This document shows, piece after piece, positions 26,610 to 35,353 of a stretch of 64,000 nt of DNA. A program made the translations under genes and the position numbers. Below the pieces are notes generated by a model that was given only the letters and a program-made list of their open reading frames with translations, searched no databases and was not told the DNA's origin. Positions within the stretch are counted from its first letter, which is position 1, and each line of letters begins with the position of its first letter. The DNA lies in NCBI RefSeq assembly GCF_024734405.1, contig NZ_CP059556.1, forward strand, positions 3,224,001 to 3,288,000, read 5' to 3'. Source of the DNA: Saccharopolyspora gregorii. Its GTDB lineage: Bacteria > Actinomycetota > Actinomycetes > Mycobacteriales > Pseudonocardiaceae.

Positions 26610-26942
26610 ATGCCCGCCGGAGCGAACCGCAAGCAGGAACGCCAGTACGAGCACATCAAGCACGGCGCCGAACGGCGCGGCAGCAGCGAAGGCCGGGCCG
26701 AGGAGATCGCCGCCCGCACCGTGAACAAGGAACGCGCGCAGCAGGGCCAGGCCAAGCGGCGCAGCAAGACCTCGGTGCAGGACATCTCACCGGAGCGCCG
26801 CGGCGGACTGCGCTCCGGGAACCGCACCGGGCCGCTCGGCCGCACCAAGGCGCAGCTCTACCAGGACGCGCGCCGGGCCGGGATCGGCGGCCGTTCGAAG
26901 ATGAGCAAGGCCGAGCTGGAGAAGGCGTTGTCCCGCGGCTGA
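26610..26942 (+). CDS. Small basic protein with C-terminal SAP/Rho-N-like module
   Basis: 110 residues, strongly basic and hydrophilic. The N-terminal half (AGANRKQERQYEHIKHGAER, then NKERAQQGQAKRRSK) is of the type often annotated as plasmid-stabilisation or Rho-N-domain protein. The C-terminus, RTKAQLYQDARRAGIGGRSK then MSKAELEKAL, is a helix-extended-loop-helix module nearly the same as the tail of Ku at 13070-14017. Nucleic acid binding is likely; the role is unknown. The ATG at 26610 follows CGGAGGAGGAGCACC. A SigB-like promoter lies upstream. Confidence 0.75.
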   Translation: MPAGANRKQERQYEHIKHGAERRGSSEGRAEEIAARTVNKERAQQGQAKRRSKTSVQDISPERRGGLRSGNRTGPLGRTKAQLYQDARRAGIGGRSKMSKAELEKALSRG

Positions 26943-26968
26943 CTCCGAGCAGCACGGCGGCGGGGCGT

Positions 26969-27370
26969 TCACCGCTCCGCGTCGTGCTGCTCGGCGATGG
27001 CGGCGGCCGCGGCCTGGACGCAGTTGCCGAGGTCCTCCGCGGCCGCCGCGGCCTGGTCGAGGGCCACGTGCGCGTCGGTGGGCCGCGCGGTTCCCGGCGT
27101 GGCGTAACGACGGGCGAGACCGTCCAGCAGCAGCGCCAGCCGGTGCCCGCGGACAGCCACGTCGAGCAGCGCGTCCCGCGCGGACAGCGCGCCCGGCTCG
27201 CCGCCGGGTTCGGTGCGGGCGTCGGGGATCGACGCGGGTTCCACCGCGCGGTCGGCGCCGTCCAGCGCCGCCCCCATCTCCTCGCGCGCGCGGACCGCTT
27301 CGTCGACCGCCGCCGCCCGGTCCGGTTCTCGACCGGTCCGGCCACCGCCGGTTGCGTCGCCTGTGCTCAT
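26969..27370 (-). CDS. Hypothetical helical protein
   Basis: 133 residues, unrecognised. Alanine-rich and acidic, mostly predicted helix (AAAVDEAVRAREEMGAALDG; ALDQAAAAAEDLGNCVQAAA), without signal peptide or membrane segment. The ATG at 27370 follows GGACGGAG. It lies downstream of, and on the same strand as, the subtilisin-like protease gene, separated by 175 nt. A four-helix ferritin-like fold is conceivable but unsupported. Confidence 0.5.
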   Translation of the reverse strand: MSTGDATGGGRTGREPDRAAAVDEAVRAREEMGAALDGADRAVEPASIPDARTEPGGEPGALSARDALLDVAVRGHRLALLLDGLARRYATPGTARPTDAHVALDQAAAAAEDLGNCVQAAAAAIAEQHDAER

Positions 27371-27545
27371 CTCCGTCCCCCCGGCCGATCGCCTGCCGGA
27401 AGATCCGCCGCCGGCGCCCCGCGGGACAGCGGGGGCGGCGGACCTGACCGGCTGCGCGCGGACTACCCGGAACGGGGGACGGGCACACCTGGCAGCGCGG
27501 GTGGCGGGCGCGCGCGAAGCGCACCCGCCACCCGCGGAACCGGGC

Positions 27546-28715
27546 TCAGGGTGCCTGGACGATGCCCGCGCCGATGTCGGTGGACGGCAGCGGCAGGCGC
27601 TTGGCGTTCTGCGCGAGGCGAGCCCAGAGGCCCCACGCCCGTTCCGGGTACTGCTGGGCGAGCAGCGCGGCGACGCCCGCGACGTGCGGGGTGGCCATGC
27701 TGGTGCCGCTGAGCTTCCGGTAGCGCTCCTGACCCGGCCAGCTGGAGTACACGTCCACCCCCGGCCCGACCACGTCGACCTGGCCGATCTGGTCCACCGT
27801 GCCGGAGGAGAAGTCGGCGACCGCGCCCTGCTCGTCCACCGCGCCGACGGCGAGGATCGACGGGCAGTTCGCCGGGTGCCCGACCGGCGCGATCGCTCCC
27901 GCCGACCGCTGACTCTCGTTGCCCGCGGCGGCCACGATGAGCGTGCCGCGCTCGATGGCGCGCCGCGCCACGCGTTCGAACGCTTCGGAGAACGGCTGCC
28001 CCGGTTCGGTCGGCGCGCCCAGCGACATCGACACCACCGAGCAGCCGTTGGAGATCGCCCACTGGATGCCGGACAGGATCCCGCTGTCCCCGCCGGATCC
28101 CTCGTCGCTGAGCACCTTGCCCGCGTAGATCGACGCCTCGGACGCGATGCCGTAGCCCGGGCCGGACTGGGTGCTGCGCGGCCCGCAGGCGGTGCCGATG
28201 CAGTGCGTGCCGTGGCCGTGCCCGTCGTGGGCGTCCTGCCCCTCCACGAAGGACCCGGTGACGACGTCCCGGCCGGCGAAGTCGGGGTGCTGCTCGTCGA
28301 AGCCGGTGTCGAGCACGGCGACCCGGATGCCCTTGCCGGTGGGCGTGCTCTGGTCGGCCCGGACGGCGCGCAGGCCCCAGGTGACTTCGGCGTCGGCGGC
28401 GGGTTGCGGGGATCCGATGGCGAAGACCCGGCGCTCTGCTTCGATCGCCGCCAGCGGGGTGCCGCGTTCGCGCACCGAGTTCTGCAGCGCGGTGAACTGC
28501 TCCGGGTCGGCGTCGACGAGCGCGACGCCGAGTTCGTGCAGCACGACGCCGCCTGCGCCGCTGAACAGCGCTCCGGGCGCGGCGCCCGCGGCGTCGGCGG
28601 TGCTGGCGGTGCGGATACCGGCGAGCCGGTTGAGCTCCCGGGCACCGAGCACCGTCGCGTCGTCCTCCAGCAGGACCAGGTAGCGGCCGGTGGTTCCACT
28701 CTCGGCTGCGGTCAT
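27546..28715 (-). CDS. Subtilisin-like serine protease (S8)
   Basis: 389 residues with an intact catalytic set: Asp136 (VAVLDTGFDEQHPD), His168 (HGHGTHCIG), oxyanion Asn266 (AAAGNES) and Ser339 (SGTSMATPHVAGVAA). Residues 1-115 look like an inhibitor-type propeptide or N-domain rather than a Sec signal peptide (MTAAESGTTGRYLVLLEDDA), so the enzyme may be cytosolic or leave by an unusual route. The ATG at 28715 is preceded by AAGGGGGC. Length and simple architecture fit the S8 family of intracellular or single-domain actinobacterial proteases. Substrate unknown. Confidence 0.9.
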   Translation of the reverse strand: MTAAESGTTGRYLVLLEDDATVLGARELNRLAGIRTASTADAAGAAPGALFSGAGGVVLHELGVALVDADPEQFTALQNSVRERGTPLAAIEAERRVFAIGSPQPAADAEVTWGLRAVRADQSTPTGKGIRVAVLDTGFDEQHPDFAGRDVVTGSFVEGQDAHDGHGHGTHCIGTACGPRSTQSGPGYGIASEASIYAGKVLSDEGSGGDSGILSGIQWAISNGCSVVSMSLGAPTEPGQPFSEAFERVARRAIERGTLIVAAAGNESQRSAGAIAPVGHPANCPSILAVGAVDEQGAVADFSSGTVDQIGQVDVVGPGVDVYSSWPGQERYRKLSGTSMATPHVAGVAALLAQQYPERAWGLWARLAQNAKRLPLPSTDIGAGIVQAP

Positions 28716-29028
28716 GATCGCCCCCTTGCTCTCGGTGAAACGTGCCCCTTGAGGTAACTCCCGTCCCACCCGTCCCGGCAAGACGCCGGTCGTGTGCGGA
28801 TGATCCCCCGTTTTTCCCTTGCACAGCGGGAAATTCACCCTCACCCACCGTGCCGGGTGACCCCTGATCGGCGAGCACGACACGGAGAGTTCCGTTCCGA
28901 ACCGGAGGAGTTCCGCTCGACCGGAGGCGCCGGGGTTCCGGCGGCCCGCCCGTTCGTCGCACACTGGGGGCCGCGGAGCGCGAGTCCCTCCGCCGCCGGG
29001 GCGGCGGACCACACCAACGAGGTGGCGC
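28716..29028. other. Divergent intergenic region (protease / universal stress protein)
   Basis: No gene seen. It contains GTTT-N14-GGGAAA at 28810-28833, an imperfect SigB-type promoter pattern toward the stress-protein gene, and three loosely repeated GGAGTTCCG-like stretches between about 28880 and 28940 of unknown meaning. Confidence 0.4.
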
Positions 29029-29454
29029 ATGGACAGCACGACCGAGAACGTGATCATCGTGGGTGTCGACGGGTCCGAACCGTCCCGCGCGGCGCTGCGC
29101 TGGGCGATGCGGCAGGCCGAGCACACCGGCGCCGCGGTGCGCGCCGTGGTCGCCTGGGAATACCCGGCGTTCTACAGCTGGGAGGGCGGGCCGATGCCGC
29201 CGGACGACTTCCAGCAGGCCGCCGAGCGGAACATGCACGACGCGGTGGACGCGGTGACCGGACCGGGCAGCGCGGTGGAGCGCGTGGTGGTGCACGGGCA
29301 CTCCGCGCAGGCGCTGCTGGAGGCCGCCGACGGCGCGGAGCTGCTGGTGGTCGGCAGCCGCGGCCACGGCGGCTTCTACCGCACGCTGCTGGGCTCGGTG
29401 AGCCAGCGCTGCGCGGTGCACGCGAAGTGCCCGGTGGTCATCGTCCGCGAATGA
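29029..29454 (+). CDS. Universal stress protein (UspA family)
   Basis: 141 residues, a single Usp domain. Starts with IIVGVDGSEPSRAALRWAM and ends with the ATP-binding loop VVGSRGHGGFYRTLLGSVS, matching G-2x-G-9x-G-S/T, so it belongs to the ATP-binding subgroup. In actinobacteria such proteins are often controlled by DevR or stress sigma factors; a DevS/DevR pair is encoded at 47.5-50 kb, but no clear DevR box was seen upstream. The ATG follows CGAGGTGGCGC. Confidence 0.92.
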   Translation: MDSTTENVIIVGVDGSEPSRAALRWAMRQAEHTGAAVRAVVAWEYPAFYSWEGGPMPPDDFQQAAERNMHDAVDAVTGPGSAVERVVVHGHSAQALLEAADGAELLVVGSRGHGGFYRTLLGSVSQRCAVHAKCPVVIVRE

Positions 29455-29519
29455 GGGCTCCGGCCCGCGCCGCGAAAACCGCTTTCCCCGCGCGACGCGG
29501 ACCCGTAGCGTCGGCCCGC

Positions 29520-30506
29520 GTGAACGACGAGAAGATCCTGGTCACCGGCAGTGCAGGCCACCTCGGGGAGGCGCTGGTGCGCGGCCTGCGCGCCGAAGGC
29601 CGCGACGTGGTGGGGCTGGACCTGCTGCCGTCCCGGTTCACCACGGCCACCGGCTCGATCACCGATCGGGAGCTGCTGCGCCGCTGCCTGGACGGAGTCA
29701 CCGGCGTGCTGCACGCGGCGACGCTGCACAAGCCGCACGTCGGCTCGCACGACCGGCAGGCGTTCGTGGACACCAACGTCAGCGGGACGCTCGCGCTGCT
29801 GGAGGAATCCGTGGCCGCGGGGGTGCGGAGCTTCGTGTTCACCAGCAGCACCAGCGCGTTCGGCCGCGCGCTGACCCCGGCACCGGGCGAGCCCGCGACG
29901 TGGATCACCGAGGACGTGGTGCCGGTGCCGCGCAACGTCTACGGCGTCACCAAGATCGCCGCCGAGCAGGTCTGCGAACTGGTGCACCGCGACCACGGGC
30001 TGCCGGTGGTGGTGCTGCGCACCTCCCGCTTCTTCCCGGAGGACGACGACCGCGAGGACGTCCGCACCGCCTACGACGGGCTCAACGCGAAGGTCAACGA
30101 GCACCTGTACCGGCGGGTGGAGCTGCAGGACGCGGTGGACGCGCACCGGCTGGCGCTGGCGCGGGCCCCGCAGCTCGGGTTCGGCCGCTACATCATCAGC
30201 GCCACTCCCCCGTTCTCCCCGCAGGACGCGGCGCTGCTGCGGACCGACGCCCCCGAGGTGGTGCGGCGGCTGTTCCCCGACCAGGAGGCGGAGTACGCGC
30301 GGCGCGGCTGGCGGATGTTCCCCTCGCTGGACCGGGTGTACGCCAACGACCGGGCCCGTGCGGACCTCGGCTGGACGCCGCGGTGGGACTTCCGGCACGT
30401 GCTGGACCTGCTGCGCGCGGACGAGGACGTGCGCAGCCCGCTGACCAGGGCGGTCGGTGCGAAGGGCTACCACCCGTACCCGCACGGGGTCTACACCCGG
30501 CCCTGA
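29520..30506 (+). CDS. NAD(P)-dependent epimerase/dehydratase-like protein
   Basis: 328 residues, extended short-chain dehydrogenase fold. N-terminal nucleotide motif ILVTGSAGHLGEALVRGL; catalytic Tyr/Lys in NVYGVTKIAAEQV, with the upstream serine in FVFTSSTSAFG. The C-terminal substrate region (TRAVGAKGYHPYPHGVYTR) is distinctive and typical of a subfamily that acts on sugar nucleotides or related compounds; the exact substrate is unknown. A TAGCGT -10 element (29506-29511) ends 8 nt before the GTG at 29520, suggesting leaderless transcription. Confidence 0.82.
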   Translation: MNDEKILVTGSAGHLGEALVRGLRAEGRDVVGLDLLPSRFTTATGSITDRELLRRCLDGVTGVLHAATLHKPHVGSHDRQAFVDTNVSGTLALLEESVAAGVRSFVFTSSTSAFGRALTPAPGEPATWITEDVVPVPRNVYGVTKIAAEQVCELVHRDHGLPVVVLRTSRFFPEDDDREDVRTAYDGLNAKVNEHLYRRVELQDAVDAHRLALARAPQLGFGRYIISATPPFSPQDAALLRTDAPEVVRRLFPDQEAEYARRGWRMFPSLDRVYANDRARADLGWTPRWDFRHVLDLLRADEDVRSPLTRAVGAKGYHPYPHGVYTRP

Positions 30507-30527
30507 CGGGGCGCGGTTCCCCGGCGG

Positions 30528-31633
30528 TCAGAGCCCCTTGAAGGGGTGGGCGGTGGCGACGAGGACGGCGGTCTCGCCCGGCGCGATGCGGCCGGATCCG
30601 TGCAGCCGGTGCAGCGCGGGGAGCACCAGGGCGCTGGCCCCTTCGAGCAGGATCCCGTGCCGCGCCAGCCGTTCCGCGGCCGCTGCGGCCCTGTCGGCGA
30701 CGACCGGATCTCCCCCGGATTCCGCCAGCACCCGCTGCGCTTGCACCGTGGTGGAGCCGCCGCCGATCGACGGGGCACCGGTGGCCGTCCCCGGGAAGGA
30801 GTCGTGCACGCCCGCGCCCGCGCGGACCGCGCTCAGCCGCGGGAACGGTTCGACCAGGTGCACCCGGGGGCCGGGCCGGTCGTGCCGCCGCGCCGCCTCC
30901 CGCAACCCGAGGTGCGCGCCGAAGGCGAGGTCGCCGCGCGCGGTCGGCAGCAGCACGTGCTCCGGGACGCGGCCGAGGCCGTCCACCACCTCCCAGCCGA
31001 GCGGTCGCATCGCGTCCACGCCGAACGGGCTGCTGCCCACGGCGGGCCGCACGTAGTTCGTCACCGCGAGCCGACCCGGATCGGCGGCGCGGTCGCGGAC
31101 GAAGTCCCAGCGCTGCTCGGCGTCCTCGAACACGTGCAGCCGCGCGCCGGTGGCGCGCACCGCGTCGACGATCGGGGCGGGCACGGCGGTGGTGACGGCG
31201 AGGTCGCACTCCAGCCCGTAGAGCGCGGCGTAGGCGGCCAGCGACACCGCGGCGTTGCCGGAGGACGCGGCCACGACCCCCGCGCAGCCCGCCGCGGCGG
31301 CCCGGCCGACCGCGCCCCAGCTGAACCGGTCCTTGTGCGAACCGGTCGGGTTCGCGGCCTCGTTCTTCACCCACACCTCGACGCCGTCCGGGCGAGCTCG
31401 GCGGGCAGCGGGAACAGCGGGGTGCCGCCTTCGCCGAGGGTGCGGGCGCCGCGCAGCGGCAGCTGCCCGAACGGGTCCCCGTCGTAGCGGCAGCGCAGGT
31501 TCGCCGGGGTGCCGCGCACCAGGCAGTCCGGGCAGCCGGCGGTCAGGTCGCCGACGGGGTGCGAGCGCCCGCAGCCGAGGCAGTCGAGCGCGACGAGGCG
31601 TTCGTTCGTGGTGACCTGCGGGGCGTGCGGCAT
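30528..31633 (-). pseudogene. Threonine-synthase-like PLP enzyme, single-base frameshift
   Basis: A Fold-II PLP enzyme split between two frames. Residues 1-85 (start ATG 31633) include a zinc-ribbon-like CLGCGRSHPVGDLTAGCPDC and LGEGGTPLFPLPAELAR. At 31386-31394 the frame changes, and translation continues as DGVEVWVKNEAANPTGSHKD, with the PLP lysine in SHKDRF, to a normal end. Adding one base in the CCCGG there restores about 368 residues. No other lesion is seen, so this is either a recent mutation or a sequencing error. The family includes threonine synthase and cysteate synthase; GSHKDRF differs from the usual GSFKDRG. It is convergent with the epimerase gene. Confidence 0.75.
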
Positions 31634-31713
31634 GGGCGTGCTCACGATCGTGCGAACCGGACGGAGGACCACCGCGCACCCTAGCTTCCCGGTTCGCCGC
31701 GCGGACCGGTCCC

Positions 31714-31747
31714 GAACGGCCCGGTCGAGCGGTCGACCGGGCCGTTC
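31714..31747 (-). terminator. Terminator of the sulfuryl-transfer operon
   Basis: A perfect 15-bp stem (GAACGGCCCGGTCGA / TCGACCGGGCCGTTC) with a 4-nt loop, placed 12 nt after the arylsulfotransferase stop. It separates that operon from the frameshifted PLP gene. Confidence 0.75.
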
Positions 31748-31758
31748 ACCTGGCGCGA

Positions 31759-33285
31759 TCAGGCGACTTCGGCCGCCGGGGAGTCGCCGAGGACCTCGCC
31801 CCGGGCGTCGAGCGCCTGCACGCCGACGAAGGCGGCGGCGCCGGGCACGTCCACCCGGGTCTCGAAACCGGTGCGCGGCACGTCCTGCACGGGCGCGAGG
31901 TTCGCCTCGTCCGGCCCGGTCAGCACCCGCCACGCGGCGACCTCGGTGGCCCCGTTCCAGCTGGCGTACACGCTGGTGACGCCGTCCCCGGCCTGCCCGG
32001 CCACGGCGGGCCGGTCGAGCGGTCTGCCGACCCACGGGGACCGGAACGCGCGGTAGGAGGTGATGGAGTCGACGAAGTTGCCGTGGAACAGCACCTCGCC
32101 GTCCGCGTCGAACTCGGTGAAGTACGGCTCCCCGCCCCAGCCGACGAACAGGTGGTCCTCGTCGAGCAGCTGGGTGTTGCCCTGGTTCGGCGCGAGCAGC
32201 CCCTCCGGGCTCTCGTGGCTGCGCCGCACGGTCGCGGTGCGCGCCTGCTCGTCGACGTCGAGCACGAGCGCCCGGGAGCGCCCGCGGCCAGGTGCGGCGG
32301 CGGCGTTGTCGAACAGGGTGATCGTGCCGTCCTCGCGGCGCCTGCAGTCGTGCTGCCAGGCGAACGCGGCGTCCGGCCCCATCTCGAAGTCGCTCTTCTT
32401 GCCGTTGAGCCGCCAGGTGACCTCGCCGGTGCCGCGGTCGATGCGGTAGACGGCGTGCGTGCAGCGGGCGGAGACGAGCAGCGCGTCGCCGTCCTCGCAG
32501 ACCGCGTTGAGGTGGATGTAGTCGAACCACTCCTCCGGATCCGCGGGTACCGGGTAGAAGGATTCCTCGATGGCGACGTGCTCCAGGCTGCGCCACTCGA
32601 ACAGCAGCTCGCCGCCGGCGATGTCGATCTCCTGCACGACGCCTTCGAGCACCTTCGCGTTCGCCGCGCCGCCGACGGGCGTGGTGTCGGCGCGGACCTC
32701 GGTGTAGACGATGATCAGCGCGGTGCCGCGCGGGGTGATCACGAACTCGTGCATGTCGCCTTCGAGGCCGTTGGCGGGCCGCACGGTCGCGATGCGCTGG
32801 TAGCTCTCGTCGACGATCGCGAACTGCCCGGTGCCGAAGCCCGGCGGGACGTGGATGGCGCCTTCCCAGAAGGTCAGCACCGGTTTCTCCTGGTACTGCT
32901 GCACCTGCATGTCGGCGATGACGCCCTCGGCGGGGTGCGAGAACCACACCGGTTGCCCCAGGTCGTCCATGATCAGCGCGCCGGGCTGGAAGTCGGCGCG
33001 CGGGGCGGCGGCCGCGGGGTCGAGCTTGTTCGCCCCGGCCGGGGTGAGCAGCACGTGGCCGGGCCGGACGCCGGCGGCGGGGGTGCTGATGGCGACCTGC
33101 GGCGGGTTCAGGTCGGGGCGGCTCACGAAGGTGTGGCCGGCGCGCGTCCCGGCGCGGGGCGCGGGTGCGGCCGCTGCGGCGGCGGTCGCGGCGGTGCCGG
33201 TGCTCACCAGGGCGGGGACGGCGGAGGCGGCGGCGAGCATCCGCAGCACGCTGCGGCGGCCTAACTCGCGCGGGTGGGGCGTCAT
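31759..33285 (-). CDS. Tat-exported arylsulfotransferase-family protein
   Basis: 508 residues. A twin-arginine signal (ELGRRSVLRMLAAASAVPAL) and Ala-rich h-region lead to an export site near residue 40. The body is a beta-propeller of the Arylsulfotran_2 type: PGHVLLTPAGANKLDP, GDMHEFVITPRGTALI, DYIHLNAVCEDGDALLVSAR, FAWQHDCRRREDGTITLFDN, HESPEGLLAPNQGNTQLLDE, and FVGWGGEPYFTEFD. ASST enzymes move sulfate between phenolic compounds without PAPS, through a histidine. It is the last gene of a PAPS-making operon, so it may use a sulfated product of the upstream sulfotransferase, but a non-enzymatic binding role is possible. The ATG at 33285 follows GAGGAGCCGACCG. Confidence 0.82.
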   Translation of the reverse strand: MTPHPRELGRRSVLRMLAAASAVPALVSTGTAATAAAAAAPAPRAGTRAGHTFVSRPDLNPPQVAISTPAAGVRPGHVLLTPAGANKLDPAAAAPRADFQPGALIMDDLGQPVWFSHPAEGVIADMQVQQYQEKPVLTFWEGAIHVPPGFGTGQFAIVDESYQRIATVRPANGLEGDMHEFVITPRGTALIIVYTEVRADTTPVGGAANAKVLEGVVQEIDIAGGELLFEWRSLEHVAIEESFYPVPADPEEWFDYIHLNAVCEDGDALLVSARCTHAVYRIDRGTGEVTWRLNGKKSDFEMGPDAAFAWQHDCRRREDGTITLFDNAAAAPGRGRSRALVLDVDEQARTATVRRSHESPEGLLAPNQGNTQLLDEDHLFVGWGGEPYFTEFDADGEVLFHGNFVDSITSYRAFRSPWVGRPLDRPAVAGQAGDGVTSVYASWNGATEVAAWRVLTGPDEANLAPVQDVPRTGFETRVDVPGAAAFVGVQALDARGEVLGDSPAAEVA

Positions 33286-33347
33286 CGGTCGGCTCCTCGG
33301 AGTGGTTCGGGGGACGCGGGCGCGGTGCCGCGGCACCGCGGGCCGGG

Positions 33348-34010
33348 TCAGGCGTTGCTGAACGGGGAGGGGAACTTCCCTTCGCTCCGGACCTGCTCGG
33401 CGAGGTCGCGGATGGAGGCGCTGTCGTTGACGTGCGGGAAGTCCTCGGCCGGGACCGGCACGTCGAGGAACTCGCACAGCGGCTCCCAGCCCTGGCCGGG
33501 CTGGTACTCCAGCAGCCGGTCGGCGGGGACGGTGGCGCGGACTTCGGCGTTGTGCCGCTCGAACACCTCGATGGCGTGCGCGCGGTCCTCGAAGCGGCCG
33601 TCGAAGGTGCCGTTCCAGATCATCCGCTCGATGGTGGGGCGCAGCTTCGTGGTGAACGGGTCGTCCGAGTCGCCCGGCGGGTCCTGCACGAACTGGTAGA
33701 TGGTGTCGTAGGTGCTGTCGTACCAGCGCTGCGGGTCGCGGGTGGTGAGCAGGACCTTCGCGTCCGGGTAGGCCTCCACCAGCTCGCGCCAGAACGTGCA
33801 GCCCGGCCAGTCCACAGTGGACCGGTACCCGCCGAGGACCTGGTCCCAGTCCACCGGACCGTCCAGCGCGCGAGCCCAGTCCCGCATCCGCTCGGGCTCC
33901 GCGATGACCTCGAACATGTGGTAGCACGGCCCGAAGCCGAGGTGTTCCAGCGCCGCCTTCATCGACGCGGTCCCGGTGCGGCCGAAACCGGCTCCGATGA
34001 TCTTGACCAT
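33348..34010 (-). CDS. PAPS-dependent sulfotransferase
   Basis: 220 residues, cytosolic. The 5'-phosphosulfate-binding loop is at the N-terminus (GAGFGRTGTASMKAAL) and the 3'-phosphate segment is LLTTRDPQRWYDSTYDT; the rest (FNGTFDGRFEDRAHAIEVFE-like helices, LLEYQPGQGWEPLCEFLDVP) matches the P-loop sulfotransferase family seen in bacteria and many eukaryotes. The acceptor is unknown. It lies 56 nt after cysN and 62 nt before the exported arylsulfotransferase, in the same operon as all enzymes needed to make PAPS and remove PAP. Confidence 0.9.
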   Translation of the reverse strand: MVKIIGAGFGRTGTASMKAALEHLGFGPCYHMFEVIAEPERMRDWARALDGPVDWDQVLGGYRSTVDWPGCTFWRELVEAYPDAKVLLTTRDPQRWYDSTYDTIYQFVQDPPGDSDDPFTTKLRPTIERMIWNGTFDGRFEDRAHAIEVFERHNAEVRATVPADRLLEYQPGQGWEPLCEFLDVPVPAEDFPHVNDSASIRDLAEQVRSEGKFPSPFSNA

Positions 34011-34066
34011 GGTGTTGCTCCTAGTCGTGCTCGCTCTTCCCGGTGGCGCCTGGAGGCGCCGGGTCC

Positions 34067-35353
34067 TCACCGCGCTTCGGTGATCATCACGGCGCCGACG
34101 GTGGCGTGCGTGGCCTCGTCGACCAGCAGGCCGCCGCCGGTGAGCCGGTTGCGCTCGTAGGGATCGCAGAACACCGGCTGCGCCAGCCGCAGGCCGACCT
34201 CGCCGATGTCGTTGAGGCCCAGCTTCGCGGCCGGTTCGCGGTGCAGCGTCGTCACGTCCACCCGGTGGTGCACCGCGGTGACCAGGGCCTTGACCGTGCG
34301 CGTGGTGTGCTTGAGCAGCAGCCGAGTTCCGGGCCGCAGCACCGGGTTCGCCGCCATCCAGCACACCCGGGCGGTCAGCTCGGTCGCCGCTGCCGGCGGG
34401 GCGTCCGGGGCGCACAGCAGGTCGCCGCGCCCCACGTCGATCTCGTCGGCCAGCCGCACCGACACCGACTGCGGCGCCCTGGCCTCGGCGAGCGCGCCGT
34501 CCGCGGTGTCCACCGCGGTCACCCGGGTGCGCAGGCCCGAGGGCAGGTGCAGCACCTCGGCGTCCTCGTGCACCGAGCCACCGCTGATCTGGCCCGCGTA
34601 GCCCCGGTAGTCCCGCTCGGGGGCGCGGATCACGTACTGCACCGGCAGCCGGAAGTCCCCGGCCGCCCGGTCGTCCTCGATGTGCACCCGCTCCAAGTGC
34701 TCCAGTAGCGACGGGCCCTCGTACCACGGCATCCGGTCCGAGCGGTGCACCACGTTGTCGCCGCGCAGCGCCGAGATCGGGATCGCGGTGACCTCGGGCA
34801 GCTCCAGCTCCGCGGTGAACCGGGCGAACTCCGCGGTGATCGCCGCGAACACCTCGTGGTCGTGGTCGACCAGGTCCATCTTGTTCACCGCCAGCACCAG
34901 CCGCGGCACCCGCAGCAGCCCGGCCAGCACCGCGTGCCTACGGCTCTGCTCGGTGAGCCCGTTGCGGGCGTCGACCAGCACGATCGCCAGGTCCGCGGTG
35001 GAGGCGCCGGTGACCATGTTCCGGGTGTACTGGGCGTGCCCGGGCGTGTCGGCGATGATGAACGCGCGGTGCGCGGTCTCGAAGTACCGGTGCGCCACGT
35101 CGATCGTGATGCCCTGCTCGCGCTCCGCGCGCAGGCCGTCGGTGACCATCGCCAGGTCCAGCCCGTCGTCGCCGCGCTCGCGGCCGACCAGCTCCAGCAT
35201 CTCCAGCTGGTCGGCCAGCAGCGAGCGGGAGTCGTGCAGCAGCCTGCCGATCAACGTGCTCTTGCCGTCGTCGACGGCCCCGGCGGTGGCGAACCGCAGC
35301 AGGCTGTCGGCGGGGGCGAAGCTCCGTTCCTCCGCATCGGTGGGCAGGCTCAT
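34067..35353 (-). CDS. cysN: Sulfate adenylyltransferase subunit 1 (GTPase)
   Basis: The GTPase partner of CysD; couples GTP hydrolysis to APS formation. 428 residues. G1 is AGAVDDGKSTLIGRLL, the switch region has EREQGITIDVAHRYF, G3 DTPGHAQYTRNMVTGAS and G4 NKMDLVDHD, all intact. EF-Tu-like domain II and III regions follow. It carries no fused APS kinase domain (bifunctional CysNC proteins are longer); the kinase is a separate gene at the operon start. Start ATG overlaps the cysD stop by one base. Confidence 0.95.
   Translation of the reverse strand: MSLPTDAEERSFAPADSLLRFATAGAVDDGKSTLIGRLLHDSRSLLADQLEMLELVGRERGDDGLDLAMVTDGLRAEREQGITIDVAHRYFETAHRAFIIADTPGHAQYTRNMVTGASTADLAIVLVDARNGLTEQSRRHAVLAGLLRVPRLVLAVNKMDLVDHDHEVFAAITAEFARFTAELELPEVTAIPISALRGDNVVHRSDRMPWYEGPSLLEHLERVHIEDDRAAGDFRLPVQYVIRAPERDYRGYAGQISGGSVHEDAEVLHLPSGLRTRVTAVDTADGALAEARAPQSVSVRLADEIDVGRGDLLCAPDAPPAAATELTARVCWMAANPVLRPGTRLLLKHTTRTVKALVTAVHHRVDVTTLHREPAAKLGLNDIGEVGLRLAQPVFCDPYERNRLTGGGLLVDEATHATVGAVMITEAR

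Noticed and set aside
28880-28945. Triple GGAGTTCCG-like repeat as a regulatory array
   Set aside because: Spacing is irregular and the copies differ; too weak to call in this composition.
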